Notes: generated by a model from the sequence alone, not told the origin. A stretch of DNA of 37,349 nt from Tritonibacter litoralis (GCF_009496005.1 NZ_WIBF01000021.1:1-37349), one strand, 5' to 3'. Shown: positions 7,711 through 16,287, numbered from the stretch's first letter. Numbers and translations: made by a program.

Positions 7711-8616
7711 ATGAAACTGTCGCGACGGGCCTTTACACAGTGTTTTGCTGCAACCACTGGGCTGGTGGCCTTGCCGTCTTTTGCACGGTCAGAGCTTTCG
7801 CTGGGTCCCGCAACGTTGACCACAGTCAGTGACGGCCGTTTGGTCCTGCCCGGCCAGCTCATATTCGAGCCCATGCCCCGTGATGCGTTGCCACCAATCC
7901 TGGCGGAGTTTGGCCTGTCCCCGGATCGTTTAACGCCTGAATGCAACCTGGCACTGTTCCGGGATGGAACGCACACGGTTTTGTTTGATGTGGGCTCCGG
8001 CCCGGATTTCATGCCAACAGCTGGAAGCGTTGTCGACAGCCTGAACGCGCTTGGACTGGCCCCCGAGGACGTGACACATGTGATCTTTACCCACGCCCAT
8101 CCGGACCATATCTGGGGCCTGCTGGATGACTTTGACGAGCCCTTGTTTTCAGAGGCAACCTATATGATGGGGCGACGTGAATGGGATTATTGGTGGAATC
8201 CCAATACGGTGAACACCATCGGAGAGGCCCGCGCCGCCTTTGCGGTTGGTGCAAAACGGCGCATGCAGATGATCGAAGACTCGGTTGTCCTGTTTGATGA
8301 TGGCGACGAGGTTCTGCCAGGCATTTCCGCCCTGTTCACACCGGGGCACACGCCCGGCCACATGGGATTTGAAATTCGCCAAGGATCCGAGAGCGCCTTG
8401 GTCGTTGGCGATGCGATTGGCAATCATCACGTGGCTTTCCGCAAACCCAATTGGGAGAGCGGCTCGGACCAGGATGGGCCCCTGGCCGTTCGGTCTCGGA
8501 CCATGTTGTTGGACCGTCTTGCGGCGGAACAGATGACCGTGGTGGGCTTTCACCTGCCAGATGGTGGGATTGGCCGCGTTGAAGCGGTTGATGACGGCTT
8601 TCGGTTTGTGCGGTAA
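7711..8616 (+). CDS. Tat-exported metallo-beta-lactamase-fold hydrolase (SoxH-like)
   Basis: This 301-residue protein begins with a twin-arginine signal (SRRAFTQ, then a hydrophobic stretch ending near PSFARS), so it is probably a folded periplasmic metalloenzyme. Zinc motifs are THAHPDHIWG near residue 128 (HxHxDH), GHTPGHMGFE near residue 212 and VVGDAIGNHH near residue 230, the full dinuclear set. The family includes thiol-ester and persulfide hydrolases. In Paracoccus the SoxH product of the sox operon is of this type, but here the gene is on the opposite strand, convergent with soxF. A role in sulfur oxidation is suggested by position and a SoxR-like box upstream. SoxG is not present. 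Confidence 0.8.
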   Translation: MKLSRRAFTQCFAATTGLVALPSFARSELSLGPATLTTVSDGRLVLPGQLIFEPMPRDALPPILAEFGLSPDRLTPECNLALFRDGTHTVLFDVGSGPDFMPTAGSVVDSLNALGLAPEDVTHVIFTHAHPDHIWGLLDDFDEPLFSEATYMMGRREWDYWWNPNTVNTIGEARAAFAVGAKRRMQMIEDSVVLFDDGDEVLPGISALFTPGHTPGHMGFEIRQGSESALVVGDAIGNHHVAFRKPNWESGSDQDGPLAVRSRTMLLDRLAAEQMTVVGFHLPDGGIGRVEAVDDGFRFVR

Positions 8617-8631
8617 CCGCCGGCCTCAGCA

Positions 8632-8662
8632 CCTTCCCAACCGCGACACACGGCTGGGAAGG
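8632..8662. terminator. Hairpin between convergent hydrolase and soxF
   Basis: CCTTCCCA (8632-8639) pairs with TGGGAAGG (8655-8662), extendable past one mismatch by CCG/CGG. It is the only strong stem in the gap between the two convergent stops and could terminate both transcripts. There is no clear U run, so strength is uncertain. Confidence 0.5.
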
Positions 8663-8673
8663 CCGAAAGGTAT

Positions 8674-9933
8674 TTAACCCAGCATGTCCGAGGTGATGCC
8701 AGTGTACCAGCCCTCGGATTCCTCATACGTCGCCTTGCGAAGGTCTGAGCTTTCGCCGGTTTGTGAGATAAACCCATCCACTTTGGCGATTTTCTCGGGT
8801 GTGGCCTCATAGGTGGCGCCGACCTTGACCCCATCATTTGTGGCAATCAGCGACCAGCAGGTGTTGGAGAATTTAGCCGGGAACACTTTGGACCCCGTCA
8901 GCGCGCCACGCACCGCGTTTGCGCAGACTTTGGCCTGCGAATTGGCCGAAAAGCCTGATTTCGGCATATCCCCCTGGCTGGAGGCATCGCCCAGCACATA
9001 GACATCCGGATCCGCCTTTGTCGACATATCCGCCGCATTCACCGGCGCCCAGTTGCCATCGGTGACACCGGCCATATCCGCAATCCGCCCCGCTTTCATC
9101 GCTGGGATGACATTGGCCACGTCCACCTTGGTCACCTCGCCGTCGATGGTGACGGTCATCGCGCCCGGATCAACCGACACATTGCCGCCGCCAAAGTCCT
9201 CACCAATCCAATCCACCATCCCCTCATAGTGGTCCGCCCAGCCTTCCTGGAACAGGGCCATTTTGGAGAACTTTGGCTTGGGGTCGGCCACGATGATCTT
9301 GGCCGTTGGATTATTCTGCTTCAGGAAATGCGCCACCATGGACACCCGCTCATAGGGTCCGGGCGGGCAACGATAGGGGTTTGGCGGGGCCACCATAGCA
9401 AAGGTGCCACCTTGGGGCATCGCCATCAGCTGGGCTTTTAACAGCTCGGTCTGGGAACCGGCCTTATAGGCATGCGGCATGGCGTTTTGCGCCGACAGAT
9501 CCCAACCCTCCACAGCGCCTTCGACAAAATCGATGCCGGGGCTCAGGATCAGCTTGTCATAGGGCAGCGATCCCCCGCCCGCCAGGGATACGGTTTTTGC
9601 ATCGCGGTCCACACCAACGGCCCAATCATGGACCACATTCACACCCGATGCAGCCAGACCACCATAGCTGTGGCCCAGATCTTCCATCTGTTTGAATCCT
9701 CCCAAATAGAGGTTCGAGAAGAAGCAGGTGTAATACCGGCGTGTGGGCTCAATCAAAGTGACGTCGATCGCCCCTTTGCTGTCTTTTGCAAGGTAACGGG
9801 CCGCCGTGGCACCACCCGCGCCACCGCCCACAACAACAACCCGCGGTTTGCCTTGTCCACGCACCATGGGCGCTGCAAGAGTTGCGGTAAGGGCCACGCT
9901 TGTGCCAAGAAACGCGCGTCTGTTGAAACTCAT
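8674..9933 (-). CDS. soxF: SoxF, flavocytochrome c sulfide dehydrogenase flavoprotein
   Basis: This 419-residue periplasmic FAD protein has a twin-arginine signal (NRRAFLG) and an ADP-binding loop GGGAGGATAA at about 36-45. The two cysteines that form the redox disulfide of FCSD flavoproteins appear to be Cys189 (YRCPPGPYER) and Cys359 (SNTCWSL). A second nucleotide-site motif, DVYVLGDASSQGDMPKSG, lies near 310. In known sox clusters SoxF has sulfide dehydrogenase activity and stimulates or reactivates the thiosulfate-oxidising enzyme system. It is the last gene of the soxV-F operon, 22 bases after soxE, with a GGGAGG ribosome-binding site. Confidence 0.92.
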   Translation of the reverse strand: MSFNRRAFLGTSVALTATLAAPMVRGQGKPRVVVVGGGAGGATAARYLAKDSKGAIDVTLIEPTRRYYTCFFSNLYLGGFKQMEDLGHSYGGLAASGVNVVHDWAVGVDRDAKTVSLAGGGSLPYDKLILSPGIDFVEGAVEGWDLSAQNAMPHAYKAGSQTELLKAQLMAMPQGGTFAMVAPPNPYRCPPGPYERVSMVAHFLKQNNPTAKIIVADPKPKFSKMALFQEGWADHYEGMVDWIGEDFGGGNVSVDPGAMTVTIDGEVTKVDVANVIPAMKAGRIADMAGVTDGNWAPVNAADMSTKADPDVYVLGDASSQGDMPKSGFSANSQAKVCANAVRGALTGSKVFPAKFSNTCWSLIATNDGVKVGATYEATPEKIAKVDGFISQTGESSDLRKATYEESEGWYTGITSDMLG

Positions 9934-9955
9934 GTCTTTTCCTCCCTTGAACGTT

Positions 9956-10663
9956 TTATTCTTCTAGCGTGGCGAAATAGGCCGCCAGCGCTGCAATTTC
10001 TTCTGTGTTCAGGCGTCCTGCCAGCATCTGCATGACCGGATGTGGACGCTTCTTGTTTTTGTAGGCATGCATCGCGATGACAAAGTCCTCCTCGGGCCAG
10101 AACACAATCGAGGGGATGCCATCATCCCCACCGCTGGCTTGGTGGCAGGTCTTGCATTCACTGCTAAGGTATTCGCCGTATTCCGGGTCTCCCTCCAACG
10201 CCAGAATGGCCGGATCCAGATCATGATCGACCGGTGACGCAGTTGGATCGGCTTCGGGAATATCTGCCGGATCATCAGAGAACTGCCGCAGATAGGCGAT
10301 AAGATCCAGGCGGTCTTTTTCCTTTTTGAGCCCAGGAAAGCTCATCCGGGTACCGCTGGCCAGGGACCTTGGGTTTTCCAGAAAATCATCCAGCGTATCC
10401 GCGTGCCATTCCAACCCGCTGTCGCCAACACGGGCCAGCGCTTTGGAATATCTGAACCCTTCGTGGCTGGCCGCAGCGCGGCCAAACAGACCGTTCAGAT
10501 GTGGACCAATCCGATGTTTCGCCCCCTCGCCCACCTGATGGCAGGCTCGGCACTTGCGAAAGACTTTCTCTCCGGCTGCGGGATCCCCAAACTCATCCGC
10601 CGCTACCGCTGTCGCCAAGAAAAAGGCAACAACCGCTATTCCATGTTGTCGGAGCCAAGGCAT
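9956..10663 (-). CDS. soxE: SoxE, diheme c-type cytochrome
   Basis: This 235-residue secreted protein has a signal peptide of about 22 residues and two haem c sites, CRACH (38-42) and CKTCH (170-174). Met106 (TRMSFPG) is the likely distal ligand of the first. The N-terminal haem domain closely resembles the C-terminal domain of SoxD next door. It probably pairs with SoxF as electron acceptor, as the cytochrome subunit does in flavocytochrome c. The ATG at 10663 is chosen over an in-frame TTG three bases earlier; it starts almost directly after the soxD stop (TAATTGATG). Confidence 0.9.
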   Translation of the reverse strand: MPWLRQHGIAVVAFFLATAVAADEFGDPAAGEKVFRKCRACHQVGEGAKHRIGPHLNGLFGRAAASHEGFRYSKALARVGDSGLEWHADTLDDFLENPRSLASGTRMSFPGLKKEKDRLDLIAYLRQFSDDPADIPEADPTASPVDHDLDPAILALEGDPEYGEYLSSECKTCHQASGGDDGIPSIVFWPEEDFVIAMHAYKNKKRPHPVMQMLAGRLNTEEIAALAAYFATLEE

Positions 10664-10666
10664 CAA

Positions 10667-11980
10667 TTACTCACCCACGGATTTCAAATAGGCAGTCAGC
10701 GCCTTCACATCCCCTTCGTTTTTCAACCCCGCAAAGGACATTTTGGTCCCTTTCAAGTAACTCTTTGGCTTGGCAAGGAATTCAGCTAAGGACGCTTCGT
10801 CCCAGATGCGGCCATCTGCCTGGGCTGCGGCAAAGACTTTGGAGTATTTGAACCCCTCAACCGCCCCCATGGTGCGCCCGATCAGATCGTTCAGATGCGG
10901 GCCAGTCCGGTTCTTGGCGCTTGCGCCAACCTGATGGCAGGCCTTGCACTTTTTAAACACCTTTTCACCCGCCGCGATCAGCGCTGCATCGCCTTCAACG
11001 GCGGCCTCTTCAGCAGGCTCTGGCGCGGTTTCGACAACATGCGCAGGCTCGGCCTCTGTGGACACCGGAATGAACGATGGTCCGGCTGCGGTGAAGCTTG
11101 GCAAACCATCAAGCGTGCCGGTGTTCATCACGGATTCTGTGCCGACCTCGGGCGTTTCGACCAAGAACACCGACCGCATTGTGATTTCAACCTCGCCCTT
11201 GCACGCTTCCATGCAGGGTTCGCCGCGCCATTGTGCATATTCCTGCGCTGGCCGGTCATCCACAACAAAGCCCTTGGTATTATACATCTCAAAAGCGGCG
11301 AAATTCTCGTGGCTCAGCACAAAGTCATCCTCAACCAGATCGTTAGAGTAGAGGATGTAAGCCACAATAGCATAAGTCTCATCCGCCGTCAGGGTGCCCG
11401 CCTCGCCAAAGGGCATCGAGCGGTGGATGTAATCCCAAACGGTCGACAGGTAAGGCCAATAGGAGCCCACGGTTTTCACCGGATCCTCATCCGCCAGCGT
11501 ATCAAAGCCACCCGCCAGGACCGGCCAATTGTCGACCCCTTCGGCGAAATCGCCATGGCAGGAAGCGCATTTCTCGGCAAAGACCTCTTCGCCAGAAAAC
11601 GCATCCCCCTGCCCTTCGGGCAAACCGCGCCCATCCGGCAGGACATCCACATCCCATGCGGCGATTTCCTCTGCCAGGGCGACACGGCCCAAGCCATATG
11701 CCGCGCCGGATTGGGGAACGGCAGCCGTTAGATCCATTGGACGTGCGGCTGCGGCCGCCTGAATTTCGGCAATTTCTGTTTCCAGCGCATCCGCCCGCGC
11801 CGCCTCGGATTTCGCCTTTTCCTGCGCCGCTGATGCATGCGCCTCAACCTGAGCGACGCGTGTTTTGTAGCCGTCGATTGTATTGGCTGCATAGTCACGG
11901 GAGGACATCCCATAAGCCACGCCCAACACCAAAGCCGTTCCGCCCAATGCCGGGATGAAAATGTTAGGAGACTTCGACAT
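10667..11980 (-). CDS. soxD: SoxD, diheme cytochrome subunit of sulfane dehydrogenase
   Basis: This 437-residue partner of SoxC receives the electrons released from the sulfane sulfur on SoxYZ. An uncleaved-looking N-terminal hydrophobic segment (about 8-25) is followed by an Ala/Glu-rich probable coiled coil (about 35-80). Then comes a first cytochrome domain with CASCH (138-142), a Pro/Glu/Ala linker (about 305-335), and a class I cytochrome c domain with CKACH (345-349) and Met414 (GTKMSFAGL). A Cys256/Cys260 pair (PCMEAC) lies between the haems. It overlaps the end of soxC by 17 bases. The N-terminus suggests membrane tethering, unlike a simple cleavable signal. Confidence 0.93.
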   Translation of the reverse strand: MSKSPNIFIPALGGTALVLGVAYGMSSRDYAANTIDGYKTRVAQVEAHASAAQEKAKSEAARADALETEIAEIQAAAAARPMDLTAAVPQSGAAYGLGRVALAEEIAAWDVDVLPDGRGLPEGQGDAFSGEEVFAEKCASCHGDFAEGVDNWPVLAGGFDTLADEDPVKTVGSYWPYLSTVWDYIHRSMPFGEAGTLTADETYAIVAYILYSNDLVEDDFVLSHENFAAFEMYNTKGFVVDDRPAQEYAQWRGEPCMEACKGEVEITMRSVFLVETPEVGTESVMNTGTLDGLPSFTAAGPSFIPVSTEAEPAHVVETAPEPAEEAAVEGDAALIAAGEKVFKKCKACHQVGASAKNRTGPHLNDLIGRTMGAVEGFKYSKVFAAAQADGRIWDEASLAEFLAKPKSYLKGTKMSFAGLKNEGDVKALTAYLKSVGE

Positions 11981-13226
11981 TCTCAGCGACCCCTTTCTCG
12001 TTCACGTACCAAGTCTGGATGCAATTGTTGTGGTAAACGGCATTTTCACCGCGCTCTGCGCGCAGCTGATCTTTGCTTGGTTGGACATACCCCGTCTCAT
12101 CCATGGCGCGGGACTGCAGCAACATCGGTGCTCCATCCCACTGAATATCCAGATAAAACCGGGTCAGCGCCTTGGTATCCCCTTGTTTACCCAGGCGCGC
12201 GGTCTCCCAGGTGACACCGCCATCACGAGAGACATCCACGCGGGTGATCTGACCATGGCCAGACCAGGCGAGGCCCGAAATCACCATCGGCCCGGGGCCA
12301 TGCGCAATGGGCATCTGCGGGCTGGGCGCGGTGATCACGGATTTTGCATCCATCACCCAGGTCCATTTGCGCGCTGTGCCATCGGCATAGACATCGGTGT
12401 ATTTCGACGTCTCTTCCCGGCTTTCGACGGCGCGGTCCACGACCTCAATCCGCCGCAGCCATTTGACCCACATATTGCCTTCCCAACCGGGCACCACCAG
12501 CCGCACGGGATAACCATGCTCCATCCGCAGGGCTTCGCCATTGGCCTTAAAGGCCACCAGCACATCATCCAGCGCTTTTTCCATCGGGATGGACCGCCCG
12601 TTGGACGAGGCATCGGCCCCTTCCACGTAAACCCATTTGTCCAGATTCACGTCCGCGCCAGCCTCGGCCAGCAACGTGCGCAGCGGCACGCCGGTGTATT
12701 CCATGTTGTGGATCATGCCATGGGTGAACTGCACGCCATTCAGCTGCGCACCAGCCCATTCCATGCCCGTGTTCGCCGCGCATTCGCAAAAATAGACATG
12801 GTTTTCCCGGGGGAACCGTTCGATATCCGCATAACTGAACACCAGGGGACGATCGACCAGACCATTGATCATCAACCGATAATCTTCCTTGCGCATTTCA
12901 ATCGCGCCGGAATGATGACGCTCAAACGCGCAGCCTTGCGGGGTGATTGTCCCCTCCAGCGCATGGATCGGTGTGAAGTTGATCGACGAGATCGGTGAGG
13001 CCGTCAGCCATTCCACATTGCGCCGGATGACATGGGATTCATAAGAAATCGGCAGACCATAGGGCGTCTCATCCACCCCGGCACCCGTATAGGACGCCCA
13101 GTCCTGTAACTCTGTGATCAGCGGATCAGGAGTTTGTGCGGCGGCACCGCCTGCGACAGAACCCGCCGCCACCGCCGCACTGCCGCGCAGGAACGCGCGG
13201 CGGGAGGGTTTGAACATCTCATCCAT
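11964..13226 (-). CDS. soxC: SoxC, molybdenum-cofactor subunit of sulfane dehydrogenase
   Basis: This 420-residue sulfite-oxidase-fold protein is exported with its cofactor by Tat (SRRAFLRG at 8-15). The molybdenum-binding cysteine is most likely Cys149 in FCECAANTG. The C-terminal dimerisation domain includes SRDGGVTWETA. With SoxD it performs the six-electron oxidation of SoxY-bound sulfane. Presence of soxCD predicts complete oxidation of thiosulfate to sulfate without sulfur-globule storage. It is 20 bases after soxB and overlaps soxD. An alternative start at Met4 would leave the Tat motif intact. Confidence 0.95.
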   Translation of the reverse strand: MDEMFKPSRRAFLRGSAAVAAGSVAGGAAAQTPDPLITELQDWASYTGAGVDETPYGLPISYESHVIRRNVEWLTASPISSINFTPIHALEGTITPQGCAFERHHSGAIEMRKEDYRLMINGLVDRPLVFSYADIERFPRENHVYFCECAANTGMEWAGAQLNGVQFTHGMIHNMEYTGVPLRTLLAEAGADVNLDKWVYVEGADASSNGRSIPMEKALDDVLVAFKANGEALRMEHGYPVRLVVPGWEGNMWVKWLRRIEVVDRAVESREETSKYTDVYADGTARKWTWVMDAKSVITAPSPQMPIAHGPGPMVISGLAWSGHGQITRVDVSRDGGVTWETARLGKQGDTKALTRFYLDIQWDGAPMLLQSRAMDETGYVQPSKDQLRAERGENAVYHNNCIQTWYVNEKGVAENVEVS

Positions 13227-13246
13227 GGGTCAATGCTCCGTTTTGC

Positions 13247-14944
13247 TTATACGCCGATGACGTCGACGCTAGTGTTTTCCTGCACCGTAACTGTGCCCAG
13301 CTTGCGAATGTGATCTTCCACCACATCCCAAATCTGCGGCCCCTCGGTGCCTTCGTTGACACTGGCCCAACCCGCGACGACATAAGATTTGTCGGGCGCG
13401 ATCTGCTCACCCGTTTTCAACAAGGTCATATTGGAGATCCGCTCTCCCTGGGGTTTGGAGACATCGATCCGATAGCCAAGCCCACCGGTGCGCACCATAT
13501 CGCCGCCCTGCTGGTAATAGGGATCGGGGTTAAAGATGTTGTCGGCCACATCTTCCAACACCACCTTCAGAAATTCACCGGTCATTTCGGTGCGATAGGC
13601 CTCTCCATAGGTCATGGAGGTTACGCCAAAGATGTCTTCGCGTGTGATATCCTGGCCGGGGATCATCGACGGCCCCCAACGCACGCCGGGGCTCAATGCG
13701 ATTTCCGCCTCGCGCTCGCTCAGCAAGGCGTCACAGATCACATCGTCCCAGGTGCCATTGAAATTCCCCCGCCGATACAACAGGCTGTCTGTGCGGCCGA
13801 TCACCTCGCTCATCTCTGCCATGTAAGGCGCGCGTTCGGTTTCAATCAGGGCTGCGACCTCCGGATCCGGGGTGATCACGTCCGAGAAGATCGGGATCAG
13901 TTTGGAGCGATAGCCCATCATCTGCCCATCGCGAATGTCCAGATCCACACGAGTGACAAATTTCCCGTTGGACCCGGATGGCAGAATGATCGTGGAGCCA
14001 ACCACAACCGGCTCTGGCAGCGCGTCGTGGGTGTGACCCGACAGGATCACGTCGATGCCCGGCACCACACCGGCCATTTTTTTGTCGACATCAAACCCAT
14101 TGTGGCTGAGGACCACGACACATTCCGCTCCTTGGGCGCGCACCTCTTCGACCATGGCGGCCATGTTTTCATCGCGAATGCCAAAGGAGAACTCAGGGAA
14201 CATCCAACGCGGGTTGGCGATCGGCATATAAGGGAAGGCCTGGCCGATCACCGCGATTTTGGTGCCCCCGCGTTCGAAGATTTTAAAGGGCGGGAACAGA
14301 TCCGTGGGTTCATCCCATTCCGTATCAAAGATGTTCTGGCCCAAGGCGGAAAAAGGCAGGTTTTCCACCAGTTCCGTCACCCGCGCGCTGCCCAGCGTGA
14401 ACTCCCAATGAAAGGTCATCGCATCCGGTTTGAGTGCATTCATGACATTCACCATGTCTTGCCCTTGCGTTTTGTAGCAGGTGTAAGAGCCATGCCAGGT
14501 GTCACCGCCATCCAGCAAAATGGCGTCCGGCCTGTCAGCGCGGATGGCGTTGATCACGGTTGCAACCCGGTCCAAGCCCCCAACGCGCCCATAACCCTGC
14601 GCAAGCGCTGCAAAATCGCCAGAGCTGAGCGCATAATGACTGGGGCTGCCGTCAGCGATCCCATAAAGCTTGCGAAAATCAGCGCCCGTAACATGCGGCA
14701 CCGCGCCTTTGTTGCCTCCAACCCCGATGTTGATCGACGGTTCACGGAAATACAGCGGTGTGAGCTGGCCATGGATGTCTGTGACATGGATCAGTGAGAC
14801 ATTGCCGAAGGTCTCGAACTGTAACAACTGGTCCTGCGTCAGCTTTTGCTGCGCGGCCACCCGCGCCCAGTCGCCAAAGCCGGACACCCCATAAAGGGCG
14901 GATGCCGCCATGCCCACCTGTAAAAAATCGCGTCGCGAGATCAT
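13247..14944 (-). CDS. soxB: SoxB, thiosulfohydrolase
   Basis: This protein of about 565 residues in the 5'-nucleotidase/metallophosphatase family binds two Mn ions and hydrolyses sulfate from the SoxYZ-cysteine-S-sulfonate. Metal motifs visible are DIHGQL (Asp56, His58), DGGDTWHGS (145-153), SHNGFDVDK and SGHTHD. A Tat signal, SRRDFLQVG, begins at residue 3. The ATG at 14944 has GGAG at a 10-base spacing; the in-frame TTG at 14953 is too close to it. Unlike its neighbours, soxB is separated from the upstream gene by 86 bases, which hold a terminator-like hairpin and an ATTC-N8-GAAT box, so it may have its own promoter. Confidence 0.95.
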   Translation of the reverse strand: MISRRDFLQVGMAASALYGVSGFGDWARVAAQQKLTQDQLLQFETFGNVSLIHVTDIHGQLTPLYFREPSINIGVGGNKGAVPHVTGADFRKLYGIADGSPSHYALSSGDFAALAQGYGRVGGLDRVATVINAIRADRPDAILLDGGDTWHGSYTCYKTQGQDMVNVMNALKPDAMTFHWEFTLGSARVTELVENLPFSALGQNIFDTEWDEPTDLFPPFKIFERGGTKIAVIGQAFPYMPIANPRWMFPEFSFGIRDENMAAMVEEVRAQGAECVVVLSHNGFDVDKKMAGVVPGIDVILSGHTHDALPEPVVVGSTIILPSGSNGKFVTRVDLDIRDGQMMGYRSKLIPIFSDVITPDPEVAALIETERAPYMAEMSEVIGRTDSLLYRRGNFNGTWDDVICDALLSEREAEIALSPGVRWGPSMIPGQDITREDIFGVTSMTYGEAYRTEMTGEFLKVVLEDVADNIFNPDPYYQQGGDMVRTGGLGYRIDVSKPQGERISNMTLLKTGEQIAPDKSYVVAGWASVNEGTEGPQIWDVVEDHIRKLGTVTVQENTSVDVIGV

Positions 14945-14962
14945 AGGTTTCAAACTCCATAC

Positions 14963-14982
14963 ACATTCGCATGCGTGAATTT
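14963..14982. promoter_or_regulatory. Candidate SoxR operator upstream of soxB
   Basis: ATTC (14965-14968), an 8-base spacer GCATGCGT and GAAT (14977-14980) form an exact ATTC-N8-GAAT box 20 bases before the soxB ATG. Its right half, CGTGAATTT (14974-14982), is identical to the right half of the soxW/soxX box. The site lies between the soxA hairpin and soxB, where an internal promoter would be expected. Confidence 0.55.
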
Positions 14983-14986
14983 ATTA

Positions 14987-15024
14987 GAGAAAACAAAGGC
15001 CCCACAGCCAAAGCGGGGACCTTT
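14987..15024 (-). terminator. Terminator-like hairpin between soxA and soxB
   Basis: Read on the minus strand just after the soxA stop, AAAGG(T)CCCC (15024-15015) pairs with GGGGCCTTT (15003-14995), giving a 9-base-pair stem with one bulged base. A U-rich run follows (GTTTTCTC, 14994-14987). This has the features of an intrinsic terminator or attenuator inside the sox operon. An mRNA-stabilising 3' stem for soxXYZA is the alternative. Confidence 0.5.
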
Positions 15025-15030
15025 GAGCCG

Positions 15031-15882
15031 TCAGTTCCGGACCGAGGGACCTTCGACGCTCAACCCGTTGCCGCGTGACGCCACATAAAGTTCAAGCGCA
15101 ATGAACTCGGGCGAACCGGGTTTGTAGGTATGCGCGCGGGTGTCACGCACGCAGCCTTTGAACCGCGCATGAACAGAATTCAGCTTGGTGTTTTTCAAAC
15201 GGTAGGTCGGAAAACCGTTGATCTGCCCCTGGCTCAGATGGTCCGCGCGGATCATCAGGCCATAACTGTCTTCATGGCAATTGGCACAAGACAGCTCCAG
15301 CTGACCGGTCCGGGTGTAATACAGGTCTTTGCCCTGCTCCCACGTGGATTGGGCCGGGCCGTTGATTGCAACATTCACCGGCATGCCGCGGGAGACAGAG
15401 GAAATCAGCGCGATCATATCCGTCATGTCGCCGCCGGTGTATTTCCACTTCTCAGCGCCCATGCGGGTCTCGCGGCAATTGTTGACCTCCATCTCCAGCG
15501 TGGTCACGCGGCCCTGCTCTTCATTCCACTTTGGATAAACAGCCCGCACACCTGCCAGTTCTTCTGCCTCTCCATGGCAATCCGCACAGGATTTCCCTTC
15601 GGTGCCATCCGCAGAAGCCCAATCCACCAGGGCATTTTCGACCCCAATCATGCCGGGGTTGTCGAAATCATCCATCTGCACCGCCTGGGTTTCGTCCGAG
15701 CGAAATCTCCAACCGGAATAGATCGTATCGACATTCTCCAAATGCGCCGGTGCTGCTGTTTCTGTGACAATGGCAATCTCACCATTGATCGTCAGGCTGT
15801 CTTCGTCTGGGTCACTTACACCCAGCGTCGGCACCATGGCCAAAGCCAAGGTTGCGCCGATAATCCGTGTCGATGTGTTCAC
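15031..15882 (-). CDS. soxA: SoxA, diheme cytochrome of the SoxAX complex
   Basis: This 283-residue secreted cytochrome joins thiosulfate oxidatively to the SoxY carrier cysteine. The signal peptide covers about residues 1-22. Haem sites are CADCH (99-103) and CANCH (199-203), making it the diheme type. Cys244 in FKGCVRDTRA is the conserved cysteine that carries the persulfide and ligates the active-site haem. A GTG start is used, supported by GGAGGAAGG just upstream. It follows soxZ by 51 bases and is followed by a strong hairpin. Confidence 0.94.
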   Translation of the reverse strand: MNTSTRIIGATLALAMVPTLGVSDPDEDSLTINGEIAIVTETAAPAHLENVDTIYSGWRFRSDETQAVQMDDFDNPGMIGVENALVDWASADGTEGKSCADCHGEAEELAGVRAVYPKWNEEQGRVTTLEMEVNNCRETRMGAEKWKYTGGDMTDMIALISSVSRGMPVNVAINGPAQSTWEQGKDLYYTRTGQLELSCANCHEDSYGLMIRADHLSQGQINGFPTYRLKNTKLNSVHARFKGCVRDTRAHTYKPGSPEFIALELYVASRGNGLSVEGPSVRN

Positions 15883-15933
15883 GCCTTCCTCCCTCTCCTC
15901 AGACGTTTTTGTCGATCTGCGGTGCGCCCTCCC

Positions 15934-16263
15934 TTAGCTCACCGTGATCGATTTGGTCGTGTCATAGACCGAGCCGTCGTCGTCATACCAAGTGAACTTG
16001 AACTCGCCACTTTCCGGCACAAGCGCCTCGAACTGGAAGTAAGGGTTGGTCGAAATCGCCGGTTCCAGCGTCACGTCAATGACGTTCTGACCATTAAAGT
16101 CAGCGGTGAAACGATTGATGATGGACCGCGGAATGATATTGCCGTCGTCATCCTTGCGCTGGCCGCTTTCCATTTTGTGGCTGATCAACGTTTTGATCGT
16201 GATCGCCTCGCCCGCGGCTGCCGTCTTTGGAACTTTGACGCGTGGTTTTACACCAGATGCCAT
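15934..16263 (-). CDS. soxZ: SoxZ, carrier-complex subunit
   Basis: This 109-residue immunoglobulin-like protein lacks its own signal peptide, as is usual for SoxZ, which is exported bound to SoxY. Typical features are the N-terminal VKVPKTAAAGEAITIKTL-type strand and the FKFTWYDDDG segment near the C-terminus. It forms the SoxYZ heterodimer on which all sulfur intermediates are carried. It lies 24 bases after soxY, with GGGAGGAG before the ATG. Confidence 0.95.
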   Translation of the reverse strand: MASGVKPRVKVPKTAAAGEAITIKTLISHKMESGQRKDDDGNIIPRSIINRFTADFNGQNVIDVTLEPAISTNPYFQFEALVPESGEFKFTWYDDDGSVYDTTKSITVS

Positions 16264-16287
16264 AATTTTCTCCTCCCGTAATCCAGA

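Noticed and set aside
13310-14797. Long plus-strand open frame (about 495 codons) opposite soxB
   Set aside because: It is the antisense shadow of soxB, with no start signal and His/Arg-rich low-complexity composition.
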